NCBI GenBank assembly: GCA_052143575.1
Contig: JBKQSP010000026.1
Location: forward strand, 3,187-67,186
Reading direction: 5' to 3'
Source: JAKACA01 sp052143575
Lineage (GTDB): Bacteria; Actinomycetota; Acidimicrobiia; Acidimicrobiales; Bog-793
DNA length: 64,000 bases
Positions within the stretch are counted from its first letter, which is position 1. Every line of letters begins with the position of its first letter. The notes below the pieces were generated by a model. It did not search any database. It had not been told where the DNA came from and saw nothing but the letters and a program-made list of their open reading frames with translations. Positions 8,513-18,400 of this stretch are shown one piece after another. The translations under genes and the position numbers were made by a program.

Positions 8513-10176
8513 GCGCCGAGCCGCTTCCGCAGCTCGATCTTGAGGACCTTGCCGCTGGCGTTGAGGGGGAGGGCGTCCACGACGTGGACGGCGCGGGGCG
8601 CCTTGTAGTTCGCCATGTGGGTACGCGCCCAGGCGACGATCTCGGACCCGTCGAGGATCTGCCCGGCCTTTGGGACGACGAAGGCGACGCCCACCTCGCC
8701 GAGCCGTTCGTCGGGCACGCCCACGACGGCGGCCTGGGAGATGTCCCCCCGCCCGAGCAGGAGGTTCTCGATCTCGGCCGGGTAGGCGTTGAAGCCACCG
8801 ACGATGAACATGTCCTTCATCCGGTCGGTGATCCGCAGGTTGCCGTCCTCGTCGAGCACGCCGACGTCACCGGTGTGCAACCACCCGTCGGCGTCGATGG
8901 TGGCTGCCGTCTGCTCGTCGTCCTCGAAGTAGCCCTGCGTCACGTTGTAACCCCGGCACACCACCTCGCCGGCACGTCCCGCCGGAAGGGCGCTGCCGTC
9001 CGGTGCGACGACGGCCACCTCGACCCCCTCGATGGCGCGACCGGACGTCGTGGCGATCGTCTCGAGGTCGTCGTCGGGCGCCGTCGCCGTCACGAAGCCG
9101 GTGGCCTCTGTGAGCCCGTACGCCGTCAGCACGACGTCGAAGCCGAGGCTGTCCCGCATGCGCCGCACAAGGTCCACCGGGATGACGGCAGCGCCCGTGA
9201 CGGCGAGTCGCAGGCTGGAGATGTCGGTGCCGGCGAGGCCGTCGTGGTCGAGCAGTGTCTGGTAGAGCGTCGGCGGGCCCGGGAGGACCGTGATCGCCTC
9301 CGTGGCGATCCGCTCCAGCACGACGGTCACGTCGAAGACGGGCAGCGTGACGATCGTGGCGCCCGTCAGAAGACAGGCGAGAATGCCTGCCTTGTACCCG
9401 AAGCTGTGGAACATCGGGTTGACGAGGAGGTAGCGGTCGCCTTCGAGGAGGCCGACGATCCTGCTCCACTCGGCGAAGGCCCGGATCGACTGGCCGTGCG
9501 TCGCCACGACGCCCTTCGGCGAGCCCGTCGTGCCCGAGGTGAAGATCACGTCCGAGACGTCATCGGGCCCGAGGCGCTCGAGGCGTCGGCGGACGACCTC
9601 GTCGTCGCCAGCAGCGCCCTCGCCGAAAAAGGCGTCCCAGGAGACGGTCTTGCTGGCGAGAGCGCTGCTGGCAAGAGCGTCGGCGGCGTACTCGGGCAAG
9701 CCGTCACGGCCCTGCGACGCCGGCCGGCCGCCGAGCAGGACGAGGCACTGCAGGTGGGGAAGATCCTCGGAGGCGAGGAGCGACGGGTAGTCAACGCCGA
9801 GGAAGCCGGCGACCGTCACGAGCACTTTCGCCCTGCTGCGGTTGAGGATGAAGGCGGCTTCGGAGCCTCGAAACCGCGTGTTGAGCGGGACGACAGCGGC
9901 GCCGGCCGACTGCAGGCCGACCAGCGCCACCACCCACTCATAGGAGTTCGGAGCCCAGATGGCGACGCGGTCGCCCGCCTGCACGCCGGCGTGGACGAAG
10001 GCCCGGGCGGCCGAAGCGGCGTCCGACCACAGCTCCTCGAAGCTGTGGCGGGCGCGGCCGTCGACGACGGCTTCCGCCGTGGCGAAGCGGCGGGCGGCCT
10101 CGCGGGCAACATCGGGAATGCTCCGTCGCAACGTTCGGTCCGACGAGTTTGCCGGCGGGCTCGACATCGGGTTCAC
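8509..10176 (-). CDS. fadD3: Acyl-CoA synthetase, FadD3-like (HIP-CoA ligase candidate)
   Basis: 555-residue ANL-superfamily acid-CoA ligase. P-loop TSGTTGSPKG at about 213-222, A5 motif YGLTEATG, A7 motif GWLHTGDVG and C-terminal catalytic Lys in NASGKVLK. FadD3 of mycobacteria activates 3aS-H-4a(3'-propanoate)-7a-methylhexahydro-1,5-indanedione (HIP) as the entry step for the last two steroid rings. Assignment rests on overall similarity and on ipdA, ipdB and SDR neighbours; other medium-chain FadD functions are possible. The start is GTG at 10176, overlapping the stop of the upstream SDR; an ATG nine bases downstream is equally plausible. Confidence 0.8.
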   Translation of the reverse strand: MNPMSSPPANSSDRTLRRSIPDVAREAARRFATAEAVVDGRARHSFEELWSDAASAARAFVHAGVQAGDRVAIWAPNSYEWVVALVGLQSAGAAVVPLNTRFRGSEAAFILNRSRAKVLVTVAGFLGVDYPSLLASEDLPHLQCLVLLGGRPASQGRDGLPEYAADALASSALASKTVSWDAFFGEGAAGDDEVVRRRLERLGPDDVSDVIFTSGTTGSPKGVVATHGQSIRAFAEWSRIVGLLEGDRYLLVNPMFHSFGYKAGILACLLTGATIVTLPVFDVTVVLERIATEAITVLPGPPTLYQTLLDHDGLAGTDISSLRLAVTGAAVIPVDLVRRMRDSLGFDVVLTAYGLTEATGFVTATAPDDDLETIATTSGRAIEGVEVAVVAPDGSALPAGRAGEVVCRGYNVTQGYFEDDEQTAATIDADGWLHTGDVGVLDEDGNLRITDRMKDMFIVGGFNAYPAEIENLLLGRGDISQAAVVGVPDERLGEVGVAFVVPKAGQILDGSEIVAWARTHMANYKAPRAVHVVDALPLNASGKVLKIELRKRLGA

Positions 10177-11147
10177 GACGCCCCGTAGACCGGCAGGGGC
10201 GCGGGCGATCTCTCGAGGAGGGCGTGGACCGTGCCGGCCAGCTCGGCGACGTCATAGCGCCGGCCGACGTCGCGGCTGGCGGCGCGTTGCCAGCCGTCCA
10301 TCACCGTGAGGCGCCCACCTTCGATCTCGAAGACCCGGCCCGTGACAGCCGAGGACTCCGCCGAGCACAGCCAGGCGACGAGCGGCGACACGTTCTCGGG
10401 AGCCATGGCGTCGAAGTCCTCCGGGTCCTCGGGTGCGCCCATCGACTCGGCGAAGACGGTCTCTGTCATACGAGTGCGGGCGGAGGGGGCGATGGCGTTC
10501 GCCGTCACGCCGTAGCGGGCGAGCTCGGCCGCTTGCACGAGAGTGAGGCCGACGATGGCCGCCTTGGCGGCCGCGTAGGCGCCCTGGCCGACCGAGCCGA
10601 TCAAGCCGGCGCCGGAGGAGGTGTTGACGATGCGTCCCTGTGCGGGTGCGCCCGTCGTCTTGGAGACGTCGCGCCAGTGCTGTGCAGCATGCCGGGAGAG
10701 GCAGAAGTGGCCCTTCAGGTGGACGGCGATGACGGCATCCCATTCGAGTTCGGCCGTGTTGACGAACATGCGGTCGCGCACGATGCCGGCATTGTTGACG
10801 ACGGCGTCCAGCCGCTCATAGCTGTCGAGAGCCACCTGCAGGATCCCCCGGGCGCCCTCGAAGTCGGTGACGTCGTGGTGACTGGGGACAGCCGTGCCAC
10901 CGCCGGCGCGGATCTCCGCCACAACCTCGTTCGCCGGCGACGACGGGGAGCCTGCACCATCAGGCCGACCGTCGAGCGAGACGCCGAGGTCGTTCACGAC
11001 GACGAGGGCGCCGTGGCGGGCGAGCTCGAGGGCGTGGGCGCGCCCGAGGCCGCGTCCGGCGCCCGTGACGATGACGGCTCTGCCGGCGAGCGACGACGTG
11101 CTGCCGGCGAGCGACGACGTGCTCTGCTCCGTTGGGTGACCCGTCAC
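10173..11147 (-). CDS. SDR family oxidoreductase (MFE-2-like N-terminal dehydrogenase type)
   Basis: 324-residue SDR resembling the 3-hydroxyacyl-CoA dehydrogenase domain of peroxisomal multifunctional enzyme type 2: TGAGRGLGRAHALELARHGA, NDLGVSLDG insertion, NNAG, YAAAKAA. Known relatives oxidise hydroxyacyl-CoA intermediates of fatty-acid or steroid side-chain and ring breakdown. First gene of the minus-strand trio leading to the FadD3-like ligase. It starts at GTG 11147 and carries a duplicated SSLAGST heptapeptide near its N-terminus, from a 21-bp tandem duplication. Confidence 0.88.
   Translation of the reverse strand: MTGHPTEQSTSSLAGSTSSLAGRAVIVTGAGRGLGRAHALELARHGALVVVNDLGVSLDGRPDGAGSPSSPANEVVAEIRAGGGTAVPSHHDVTDFEGARGILQVALDSYERLDAVVNNAGIVRDRMFVNTAELEWDAVIAVHLKGHFCLSRHAAQHWRDVSKTTGAPAQGRIVNTSSGAGLIGSVGQGAYAAAKAAIVGLTLVQAAELARYGVTANAIAPSARTRMTETVFAESMGAPEDPEDFDAMAPENVSPLVAWLCSAESSAVTGRVFEIEGGRLTVMDGWQRAASRDVGRRYDVAELAGTVHALLERSPAPLPVYGAS
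11080..11121. repeat. 21-bp perfect tandem duplication
   Basis: The 21-bp unit at 11080-11100 is repeated exactly at 11101-11121. Because 21 is a multiple of three, it adds one extra heptapeptide to the N-terminus of the overlapping SDR without disturbing the frame. Confidence 0.9.
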
Positions 11148-11242
11148 CCCCGGAGCGTGTCACGCCGCAGCGTGGCTCGCCACCTCCCCGGCGAGCATCT
11201 ATCGTCCCGGCCAGCACGAGGGAGTGGAGGAACCGGAGCCCC

Positions 11243-11995
11243 ATGAGCCAGTACCCGCCGCCGCACAATCTGCTGGAAGGAAAGACGGTGGTCGTCACGG
11301 CGGCCGCCGGCACGGGCATCGGGTACGCCACGGCGAAGCGCTGCGTGGAGGAAGGAGGGCGCGTGCTGTTGAGCGATGCCCACGAGCGGCGCCTCGGCGA
11401 GGCGGCCGAGCGCCTCGGCGTTCCCGGCGTCGTGTGCGACGTCACCGACCAGGCGAGCGTCGATGCCCTCTTCGAGCGTTGCGTGCAGGAGCTCGGTCGC
11501 ATCGACGTGCTCGTGAACAACGCCGGCCTCGGCGGCACGGTCGAGCTCGTCGAGATGACCGATGAGCAGTGGCTGAAGGTGATCGACGTCACGCTGACGG
11601 GGACGTTTCGCTGCACGCGGGCAGCCCTGCGCCTCATGAGGGCCGCCGGCGGCGGCGTCATTGTCAACAACGCCTCCGTGCTCGGTTGGCGAGCGCAGGC
11701 CGGTCAGGCCCACTACTCGGCGGCGAAGGCGGGCGTGATGGCGCTCACACGGAGCGCCGCCCTCGAGGCGGCGCCCCACGGCATCCGCGTCAACGCCGTG
11801 GCGCCCTCGCTCGCCATGCACCCCTTCCTCTCGAAGGTCATCTCCGAGGACGTGCTGGCGGAGCTCGCTTCCCGCGAGGCGTTCGGGCGAGCAGCGGAGC
11901 CGTGGGAGGTGGCAAACGTCATCGTCTTCCTTGCGAGCGACTACTCCTCCTACCTGACCGGCGAGGTCGTGAGCGTCAGCAGCCAGCACCCCTAG
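11243..11995 (+). CDS. ipdF: SDR family oxidoreductase, IpdF-like
   Basis: 250-residue SDR. The unusual cofactor loop TAAAGTGIGYATAKRC and the following LLSDAHERRLGEAAE resemble IpdF (Rv3559c), which oxidises the hydroxyl of 5-OH-HIC-CoA in the HIP pathway. NNAG and YSAAK are present. The C-terminus SVSSQHP is short. The ATG at 11243 has a GGAGTGGAGG ribosome site 10-20 nt upstream. It is transcribed divergently from the SDR/FadD3 trio with about 95 bp between starts, so the two units could share a control region. The specific name is inferred from similarity recalled, not searched. Confidence 0.78.
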   Translation: MSQYPPPHNLLEGKTVVVTAAAGTGIGYATAKRCVEEGGRVLLSDAHERRLGEAAERLGVPGVVCDVTDQASVDALFERCVQELGRIDVLVNNAGLGGTVELVEMTDEQWLKVIDVTLTGTFRCTRAALRLMRAAGGGVIVNNASVLGWRAQAGQAHYSAAKAGVMALTRSAALEAAPHGIRVNAVAPSLAMHPFLSKVISEDVLAELASREAFGRAAEPWEVANVIVFLASDYSSYLTGEVVSVSSQHP

Positions 11996-12011
11996 GCATC
12001 TGTCTTGCCCG

Positions 12012-12057
12012 TGAGCGCCGGTCGCCGGCCGGGAGGCGACGCCGGCCGGGGCGCTCA
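12012..12057. terminator. Hairpin between convergent genes
   Basis: Inverted repeat TGAGCGCC (12012-12019) / GGCGCTCA (12050-12057) with further pairing of GCCGGCC arms inside. It lies between the end of the plus-strand SDR and the end of the minus-strand MFS gene, whose stop codon it includes. No U-tract, so termination is inferred. Confidence 0.5.
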
Positions 12058-13479
12058 GTGCACCTCTGCGGTGAGCTCGCGGAACAGCGACGGGCGCGCC
12101 AGCCGGATGGCGAGCAGGCTGAGGGCGAGGAGGGCGGCCGCACCGACCGTGGTATGGGGGAGCCCGAAACGGTCGGCGATCGGCCCCTGCGCCAGCGACC
12201 CGATGGGGTAGGCGACACCGAGGGCGACGAGGTAGATGCTGAGGACTCGCCCCCGGTACTGCGACGGTGCCCGCAGCTGCACCACGGTCGAGAGGCCCGA
12301 GAGGACACCGATGTACACGAGTCCGACGACGAACAGGGTGACGGCGGCCCACGACAGCGCCGGTGACACGTCGTAGCCGACGAGTGCCGGCGTCAGCAGG
12401 CAGAGGGCTCCGACGAGGACGCGACCGCGGCCGAAACGCTCCGCCAACGGTGCGATGAGAAGCGCCCCGACGACGGCGCCGACGCCCTGCGCCGTCGTGA
12501 GGACGGCCGTGGCGGAGGCGACGGATCTGGCGGCGCCGTGCGGGTGCCCGATGTCTGTGAGCCGGTGGGCGACCGCTGGCACGAGGGCGATGAACGGTGA
12601 GGCGAGCACGGCCACGACGCCGATGAGGACGATGGCGGCCCAACAGCCGGGCTCGGCGCGAGCCGCCCGGAAGCCGGCCTTGAGCGACGCCCCGAGGGAC
12701 GTCCGGTCGTCGCGACCGGGCGGGGGTGCGAGACGCACGAAGACGAGAGCGCCGACGACAGCCAGAAACGAGACGGCGTTGGCGACAAAGGCCATCGGAT
12801 AGCCGAAGGCGACAACCGTGGCGCCGGCAAGGGCCGGGCCGACGACCCGGCCGAGATTGAACTGCGCCGAGTTGAGCGAAGAGGCGGCGAGGAACTCGTT
12901 GCGGGGTACGAGGTCCGGCAAGATCGCCTGCTGGAACGGACCTATGACGGCACTGACGGATCCCTGCACGGTCACGAGGAGCGTGAGAACGAGCGGCCCG
13001 AAGTCGCGTTGTGCCACGAGGAGGGCGATCACGAGGGCGACAACCCCCGCCACGAGGTTGCCGGCGATGAGCACCGCCCGCCGGGGGAGCCGGTCGGCGA
13101 GCGCCCCGCCGATGGGGGAGAGGACGCCGATCGGCAGGAAGCCGCCGGCTGCCACGGCCACGACCCAGAGGGCGCTGCCCGTATGGGCGGCGATGAGGGC
13201 CCCGACGGCGACGGTCTGCATCCACGACCCGACGATCGAGATGAGGCCGCCCGACCACAAAAGGGCGTAATTGCGGTGCCGCAGCGGTCGTAAGGACGAG
13301 AAACCCCCTCGCCTCGCCGGCGTCGCGCCCGCCTCCGGTGGGAGGGCGGCATCGACGCCATCGACGGTCGGCATCGCCGAATCCGGCGGGGTAACCGCCT
13401 CGTCGCCGATGCCGACGGGAACGGCGGCGGCCAAGGTCGTCTCATGGCGCGCACGCTCCGCTCGAGCCCCCCGTGTCAC
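12055..13479 (-). CDS. MFS transporter (EntS/MFS_3-like exporter)
   Basis: 474-residue major facilitator protein with a ~70-residue cytoplasmic N-terminal extension and about 12 hydrophobic segments beginning at SSLRPLRHRNYALLWSGG. It has the loop 2-3 motif GGALADRLPRR. The N-terminal pattern is that of the EntS/TetV-like exporters. The substrate is unknown; siderophore or drug export is the family norm. It is convergent with the ipdF-like gene, and the true start could be one of several downstream codons because the first ~55 residues are not conserved in the family. Confidence 0.88.
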   Translation of the reverse strand: MTRGARAERARHETTLAAAVPVGIGDEAVTPPDSAMPTVDGVDAALPPEAGATPARRGGFSSLRPLRHRNYALLWSGGLISIVGSWMQTVAVGALIAAHTGSALWVVAVAAGGFLPIGVLSPIGGALADRLPRRAVLIAGNLVAGVVALVIALLVAQRDFGPLVLTLLVTVQGSVSAVIGPFQQAILPDLVPRNEFLAASSLNSAQFNLGRVVGPALAGATVVAFGYPMAFVANAVSFLAVVGALVFVRLAPPPGRDDRTSLGASLKAGFRAARAEPGCWAAIVLIGVVAVLASPFIALVPAVAHRLTDIGHPHGAARSVASATAVLTTAQGVGAVVGALLIAPLAERFGRGRVLVGALCLLTPALVGYDVSPALSWAAVTLFVVGLVYIGVLSGLSTVVQLRAPSQYRGRVLSIYLVALGVAYPIGSLAQGPIADRFGLPHTTVGAAALLALSLLAIRLARPSLFRELTAEVH

Positions 13480-13536
13480 CTCACGAGGCTACGGCCGCCG
13501 GCGCCATGGGCGACGCGCCCGCGGCGGCGATGGCAC

Positions 13537-14475
13537 TCACGAGGCGGAGCTGTGCTGCGACCCGCCCTCAAGGGCCTCATAGGTGACCCCCGTCGCTTTG
13601 ACGGAGGCTGCCCAGAGGCGGCGACCGACGCTGGGCCGCATGGCGCGGGCTTCGATGCGGTCGCGCTTCGGGTAGCCGCGCATGCCCCCGGCGGGGCCGT
13701 AGAGCTCACCGCTCTTGACCCCTGGCGCTGTGGCGGCATACAGCTGCGGCCAGGCGCCGGCGTAGGCGGGCTGGGCGAAGACGGTGTTGCCGATGGCGTA
13801 GGAAGCGTTCTGGAGAAAGCTCGTGCCCGTCTGGAGGTTCGTGGCGGCGTAGCCGGGATGAGCCGCCAGGGCGATCGTCTCGGCTCCGGCGGCGCTCAGG
13901 CGCCTGGAGAGTTCGACGGCGAAGACGAGATCCGCCAGCTTCGATTGGCCGTAGGCCGTCCAGCGCCCGTACCGGGCGCGGCCGTGCAGGTCGTCGAAGT
14001 CGAGCCGGCCGATACGGCGGACGATGCTCGTGACCGTCACGATGCGGCTGCCCGGCGCGGCGATCATGGCCGGCAGGAGCCGTCCGGCGAGGGCGAAGTG
14101 ACCGAGGTAGTTCGTGGCGAACTGCATCTCGAAGCCGTCCACCGTCTCGGCTCTTGGAATCGCCATCACGCCGGCGTTGGCGACGAGAACGTCGACGGTG
14201 CCGTGGGCCGAGCGGATGCGGGCGGCCGCCTCGCCAACAGAGGCGAGGGAGGCAAGGTCGAGGAGGACCGGCTCGACATCGGCCTCGGGGTGCCGTCTTC
14301 GGACCTCGGCGATGGCGGCCCGCAGCCGATCGGTGTTGCGCGAGGCCATGACGACGGTGGCGCCATGGGCCGCCAGCGCGGCTGCCGTCTCGAGCCCGAG
14401 GCCGCTGTTGGCGCCCGTCACGACGGCGGTGCGACCTGACTGGTCAGGGATATCGTCGGCAGTCCAACGGGCCAT
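13537..14475 (-). CDS. SDR family oxidoreductase (retinol dehydrogenase / protochlorophyllide reductase-like)
   Basis: 312-residue SDR of the extended 'oxidoreductase' group with TGANSGLGLETA, NAGVM and YGQSKLAD; this YxxxK form and the C-terminal region are typical of the RDH/light-dependent protochlorophyllide reductase-like group, which in non-photosynthetic Actinobacteria is of unknown substrate. The ATG at 14475 begins MARWTADDIPDQSGR, the usual start of this group; an upstream in-frame start adds 12 unconserved residues. Confidence 0.88.
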   Translation of the reverse strand: MARWTADDIPDQSGRTAVVTGANSGLGLETAAALAAHGATVVMASRNTDRLRAAIAEVRRRHPEADVEPVLLDLASLASVGEAAARIRSAHGTVDVLVANAGVMAIPRAETVDGFEMQFATNYLGHFALAGRLLPAMIAAPGSRIVTVTSIVRRIGRLDFDDLHGRARYGRWTAYGQSKLADLVFAVELSRRLSAAGAETIALAAHPGYAATNLQTGTSFLQNASYAIGNTVFAQPAYAGAWPQLYAATAPGVKSGELYGPAGGMRGYPKRDRIEARAMRPSVGRRLWAASVKATGVTYEALEGGSQHSSAS

Positions 14476-14565
14476 CGAGGCAATGTTGCCCGACGGGGGG
14501 CGCCGGCGCACTCCCGGGCCGCCGTGCCGATGGCGAGACCCGTGGGTGTTTCATAGGCTGGCGCC

Positions 14566-15477
14566 ATGATCAGCGACGCCGCCCAACAGTTCCATGCCGT
14601 TCTCGCCGCCCTGCCCGTGAGCGAGACGCCGCCGCCGATCGAGGACGCCAGGGTGGCGAGCGACGGTTGGGCCATCGCCACCGGCGAGCCCGCCGGCGTC
14701 ACCTACGAAGCCGTCGACGCCGGCGGCGTCCCCGCCGAGTGGGCGATCCCGCTGGAAGCGGCCGCTGACGGCGTCCTTCTCTACCTCCACGGCGGCGGCT
14801 ACTCGATCGGTTCGATCGCCTCGCATCGCAAGCTCGTCGGTCACCTCGCCATGGCGTCGGGCGTGCGGGGGCTCTCCCTCGAGTATCGCCTCGCTCCCGA
14901 GAACCCGTTCCCGGCGGCACTCGATGACGCCGTCACCGCCTACGGCTGGCTGTTGCGGGAGGGGCACGAGGCCGGCGGCATCGGCATCGGGGGTGACTCC
15001 GCCGGTGGGGGACTTGCCCTCGCCACGGCCATTGCCGTGCGGGAGCGAGGCCTGCCGGCGCCCGGCGGCCTCGTCCTGTTGTCGCCCTGGACCGATCTCG
15101 CCTCGACGGGTGAGTCGCTCACGAGCAACATCGGGCGGGATCTGCTCTTCCGCCAGCTGCGGGAGGAGGAGGATCCCGGCATCGGCTGGTACGCCGGCGA
15201 CAACGACGTCAAGAACCCCCTCATCTCGCCGCTCTACGCCGACTTCACGGGTTTCCCGCCCTTCATCGTGCACGTCGGCGGCGACGAGCTGCTGCTCGAC
15301 GACTCGAGGCGCCTCGCCGAGCGGGCCTCGGCGGCCGGCTGTGACGCCACGATCGAGGTCTGGCCGGAGATGCAGCACGTCTTTCAGATCGCCGCCGGCA
15401 ACGTGCCCGAGTCGGACTCGTCGGTCGCCAAGCTCGGCTCCTGGCTCTCGGATCGCCTTCAGGCCAGAAGGACCTGA
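14566..15477 (+). CDS. Alpha/beta hydrolase, hormone-sensitive-lipase family esterase
   Basis: 303-residue carboxylesterase. HGGG oxyanion motif at 75-78, nucleophile Ser145 in GDSAGG, and probable Asp240 and His271 completing the triad. The HSL (bacterial family IV) group hydrolyses short acyl esters. Its last base overlaps the ATG of the following cyclase gene (TGATG), so the two are translationally coupled. Substrate unknown. Confidence 0.9.
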   Translation: MISDAAQQFHAVLAALPVSETPPPIEDARVASDGWAIATGEPAGVTYEAVDAGGVPAEWAIPLEAAADGVLLYLHGGGYSIGSIASHRKLVGHLAMASGVRGLSLEYRLAPENPFPAALDDAVTAYGWLLREGHEAGGIGIGGDSAGGGLALATAIAVRERGLPAPGGLVLLSPWTDLASTGESLTSNIGRDLLFRQLREEEDPGIGWYAGDNDVKNPLISPLYADFTGFPPFIVHVGGDELLLDDSRRLAERASAAGCDATIEVWPEMQHVFQIAAGNVPESDSSVAKLGSWLSDRLQARRT

Positions 15478-18400
15478 TGCGCTGCCCGAACTGTGGGGTC
15501 GAGAACCTGCCGGGTGACAGGTTCTGCCTCGAATGCGGCAAATCGCTAGCGATCGCTTGCCCGAGCTGCGGAATGGCCCTTCCATCGCACGCCAAGTTCT
15601 GCAGCCAGTGCGGGGCGACGCTCTCGGCGGCAGGATCGCCGGCTGCTGGCGGCGTCGCGTCGAGCGCCCCGCTCGCCGCCGTCGTGGCCGCGAGCTCCAC
15701 GACCGAGCTGCGCCATGTCTCGGTGCTGTTCTGCGACCTCGTGGGTTTCACGCCCTTCTCGGAGAAGCGTGACCCGGAGGAGGTGCGCGAGGTCCTCTCG
15801 GGCTACTTCGAGCTCGCCCGGTCGATCGTCGGTCGCTACGGCGGTGTCGTGCAGAAGTTCATCGGCGACGCCGTCATGGCCGTCTGGGGGGCGCCGGTGG
15901 CACAGGAGGACGATGCCGAGCGGGCCGTGCGGGCCGGGCTCGAGCTCGCCTCGGCTGTCGCCGCCTATGGATCTGCCCACGGCACCCAACTGCAGGCCCG
16001 CGTCGGCATCGTCACGGGGGAGGCCGCCACGACCGAGACGGCCGAAGAAGGCCTCGTCATCGGCGACCGCGTGAACACGGCCGCCCGCATCCAATCGGCC
16101 GCCCCGCCCGGCTGTTGCTACGTCGACGAGACGACCCGCTCGGCCACGGCGGCGGCGATCGCCTACGCCGATGCCGGTGAGCACGAGCTGAAGGGAAAGG
16201 CCGCCCCGGTCCACCTGTTCCAGGCGACGCGGGTCGTGGCCACCGTGGCCGGCTCACAGCGCTCCGGCGTCATCGAAGCGCCCTTCATCGGCCGGGACCG
16301 CGAGCTCCATCTCGTGAAGGAGCTTTTCCACGGCTCCGCGGAGCGCCAGTCGGCCCGCATGGTCCTCGTCTCCGGCGTCGCCGGCATCGGCAAGTCCCGC
16401 CTTGCCTGGGAGTTCTTCAAGTACATCGACGGCCTCGCGGGGGACGTCCTCTGGCATGCCGGCAGGTGCCTCTCCTATGGGGAGGGCGTCAGCTACTGGG
16501 CTCTCTCCGAGATGGTGAGGGCACGACTGCAGATCAGCGAGGAGGACCCGCAGGAGGTCGTAGCCGAGCGACTCAGGACGGGTCTCGAGCGCTGGATCGG
16601 CGACCCCGCCGACCGTGCGTTCATCTCGCCGCGGCTCGGCCAGCTCCTCGGTCTTCCCGCCCCGCAGGTGCTGGCGCGAGAGGAGCTGTTTGCCGGCTGG
16701 CGCCTCTTCTTCGAGCGTCTTGCCGAGTATCTCCCGGTCGTCATGGTCGTCGAGGACCTGCAGTGGGCAGACGCAGGCCTCGTCGAGTTCTTGGACCATC
16801 TGCTCGAATGGTCCGGAGACCACGCCCTCTACCTGCTTGTCCTGTCTCGTCCGGAGGGCACCGAGCGACGCGGCCTCGGGCTCTCGCGAAGGTCGGTCAC
16901 CACTCTCGCCCTCGACCCCCTCTCCGATGAGCTGATCGGCCAACTGCTCGACGGCCTCGTGGTGGGGCTGCCAGAGGCCGCCCGGGCGCGCATTGTCGAG
17001 CGGGCCGAGGGCATCCCTCTCTACGCCATCGAAACGGTGCGCGGCCTGCTCGACAAGGGTGTCCTCGACAAGGGTGAGGATGACGCCCTCCATCTCGTCG
17101 GCGAGCTCGGCACGCTGGAGATTCCCCCTGGCCTCACGGCGCTCATCGCCTCTCGGCTCGATGCCCTCTCGCCCGACGAGCGACGCCTCGTGAAGGAATG
17201 CTCGGTGCTCGGAGGCGGCTTCCCCCGCCAAGCGATCGAGGCGCTGTCCGATATGGAGGCGCCGCTCGTCGACGAGCTCCTCAGTTCGCTCGTGCGCAAA
17301 GAGGTCCTCACGGTCCGGGCTGACAAGCTCTCGCCCGAGCGTGGCCAATATGGCTTCACGCAGTCTTTGATCCGCTCCGTCGCCTACGACACGCTGACTC
17401 GCGCAGAGCGCAAGGCCCGTCACCTGCGTACCGCAGAGCACTTGCAGGCGGCATTCCCCGATGAGGGCGCCGAGGTGGCCGAGGTCATCGGTGCTCACCT
17501 GTATGACGCCTATGTCGCGGCAGCCGATGACCCAGACGCCCAAGACTTGCGGGCGAGGGCCTGCAAGGCGTATTCGATCGCCGGCGAGCGGGCCGAGTCG
17601 GTCGGTGCGCCCGAGGGCGCCGAGGCTGCCTACTTGCGGGCCGCCGAGCTCAGCTCCGACGGTGAGGAGCAGGCGAGCCTGAATGAGCAGGCGGGGCGCA
17701 TGGCTCATGCGTCCAGCTGGTACGAGCGAGCCATCGGACACTTCGAGCGGGCGATCGCCCAGAGCGTCGCTGTCGGAAATGTCGTCGGCGCCGCCCGCAT
17801 CACCGCCTGGCTCGGGACATCCCTCGACCTCGCCGGCCGAGGTGAGCAGGCGATCACCAGAATCCGCCAGGCGCTCGCCTCCCTCGAGGGCAGGGCTGCC
17901 CCACCAGATGTGCTGGCGGAGCTGCAGTCGAGGCTCGGCGGCACCCTGCTCCTCTCCGGTCACTCGGAGGAGGCCGCCGCGGTGATCGAGGAGGCCCTCA
18001 CCCTCGCCCAGCACTACGAGCTGCCCGACCAGCTCGCTCGCAGCCTGAATGTCCGAGGCATGTTCCTCGTCGTCTCCGGGCGTGCCGAGGAGGCTCGCCT
18101 CAACTACGAGGGCTTTCTCGCAGTCTCCCGGCGATACGGCAACACCCGGGGCGAGATGGGGGCGGAGAACAACCTCGCTGATCTCTGCATGATCCACGAC
18201 CTTCCCGGCGCCGAGGAGCACGGCGAGGCGGCGCTCACGCTCGCTCGCCGGCGGGGAGACCGGGGTGCCGAAGACGGTTCCGCCAGCAATCTGATGTACA
18301 TCCTGATGATGGCGGGGCGCCTCGACGAGGCGTTCCGTCTCGGGTCGGAGCTGTTGCACGCGGGCGGAGACGAACGTCCCGGGGCCGCGGAGACGAACTT

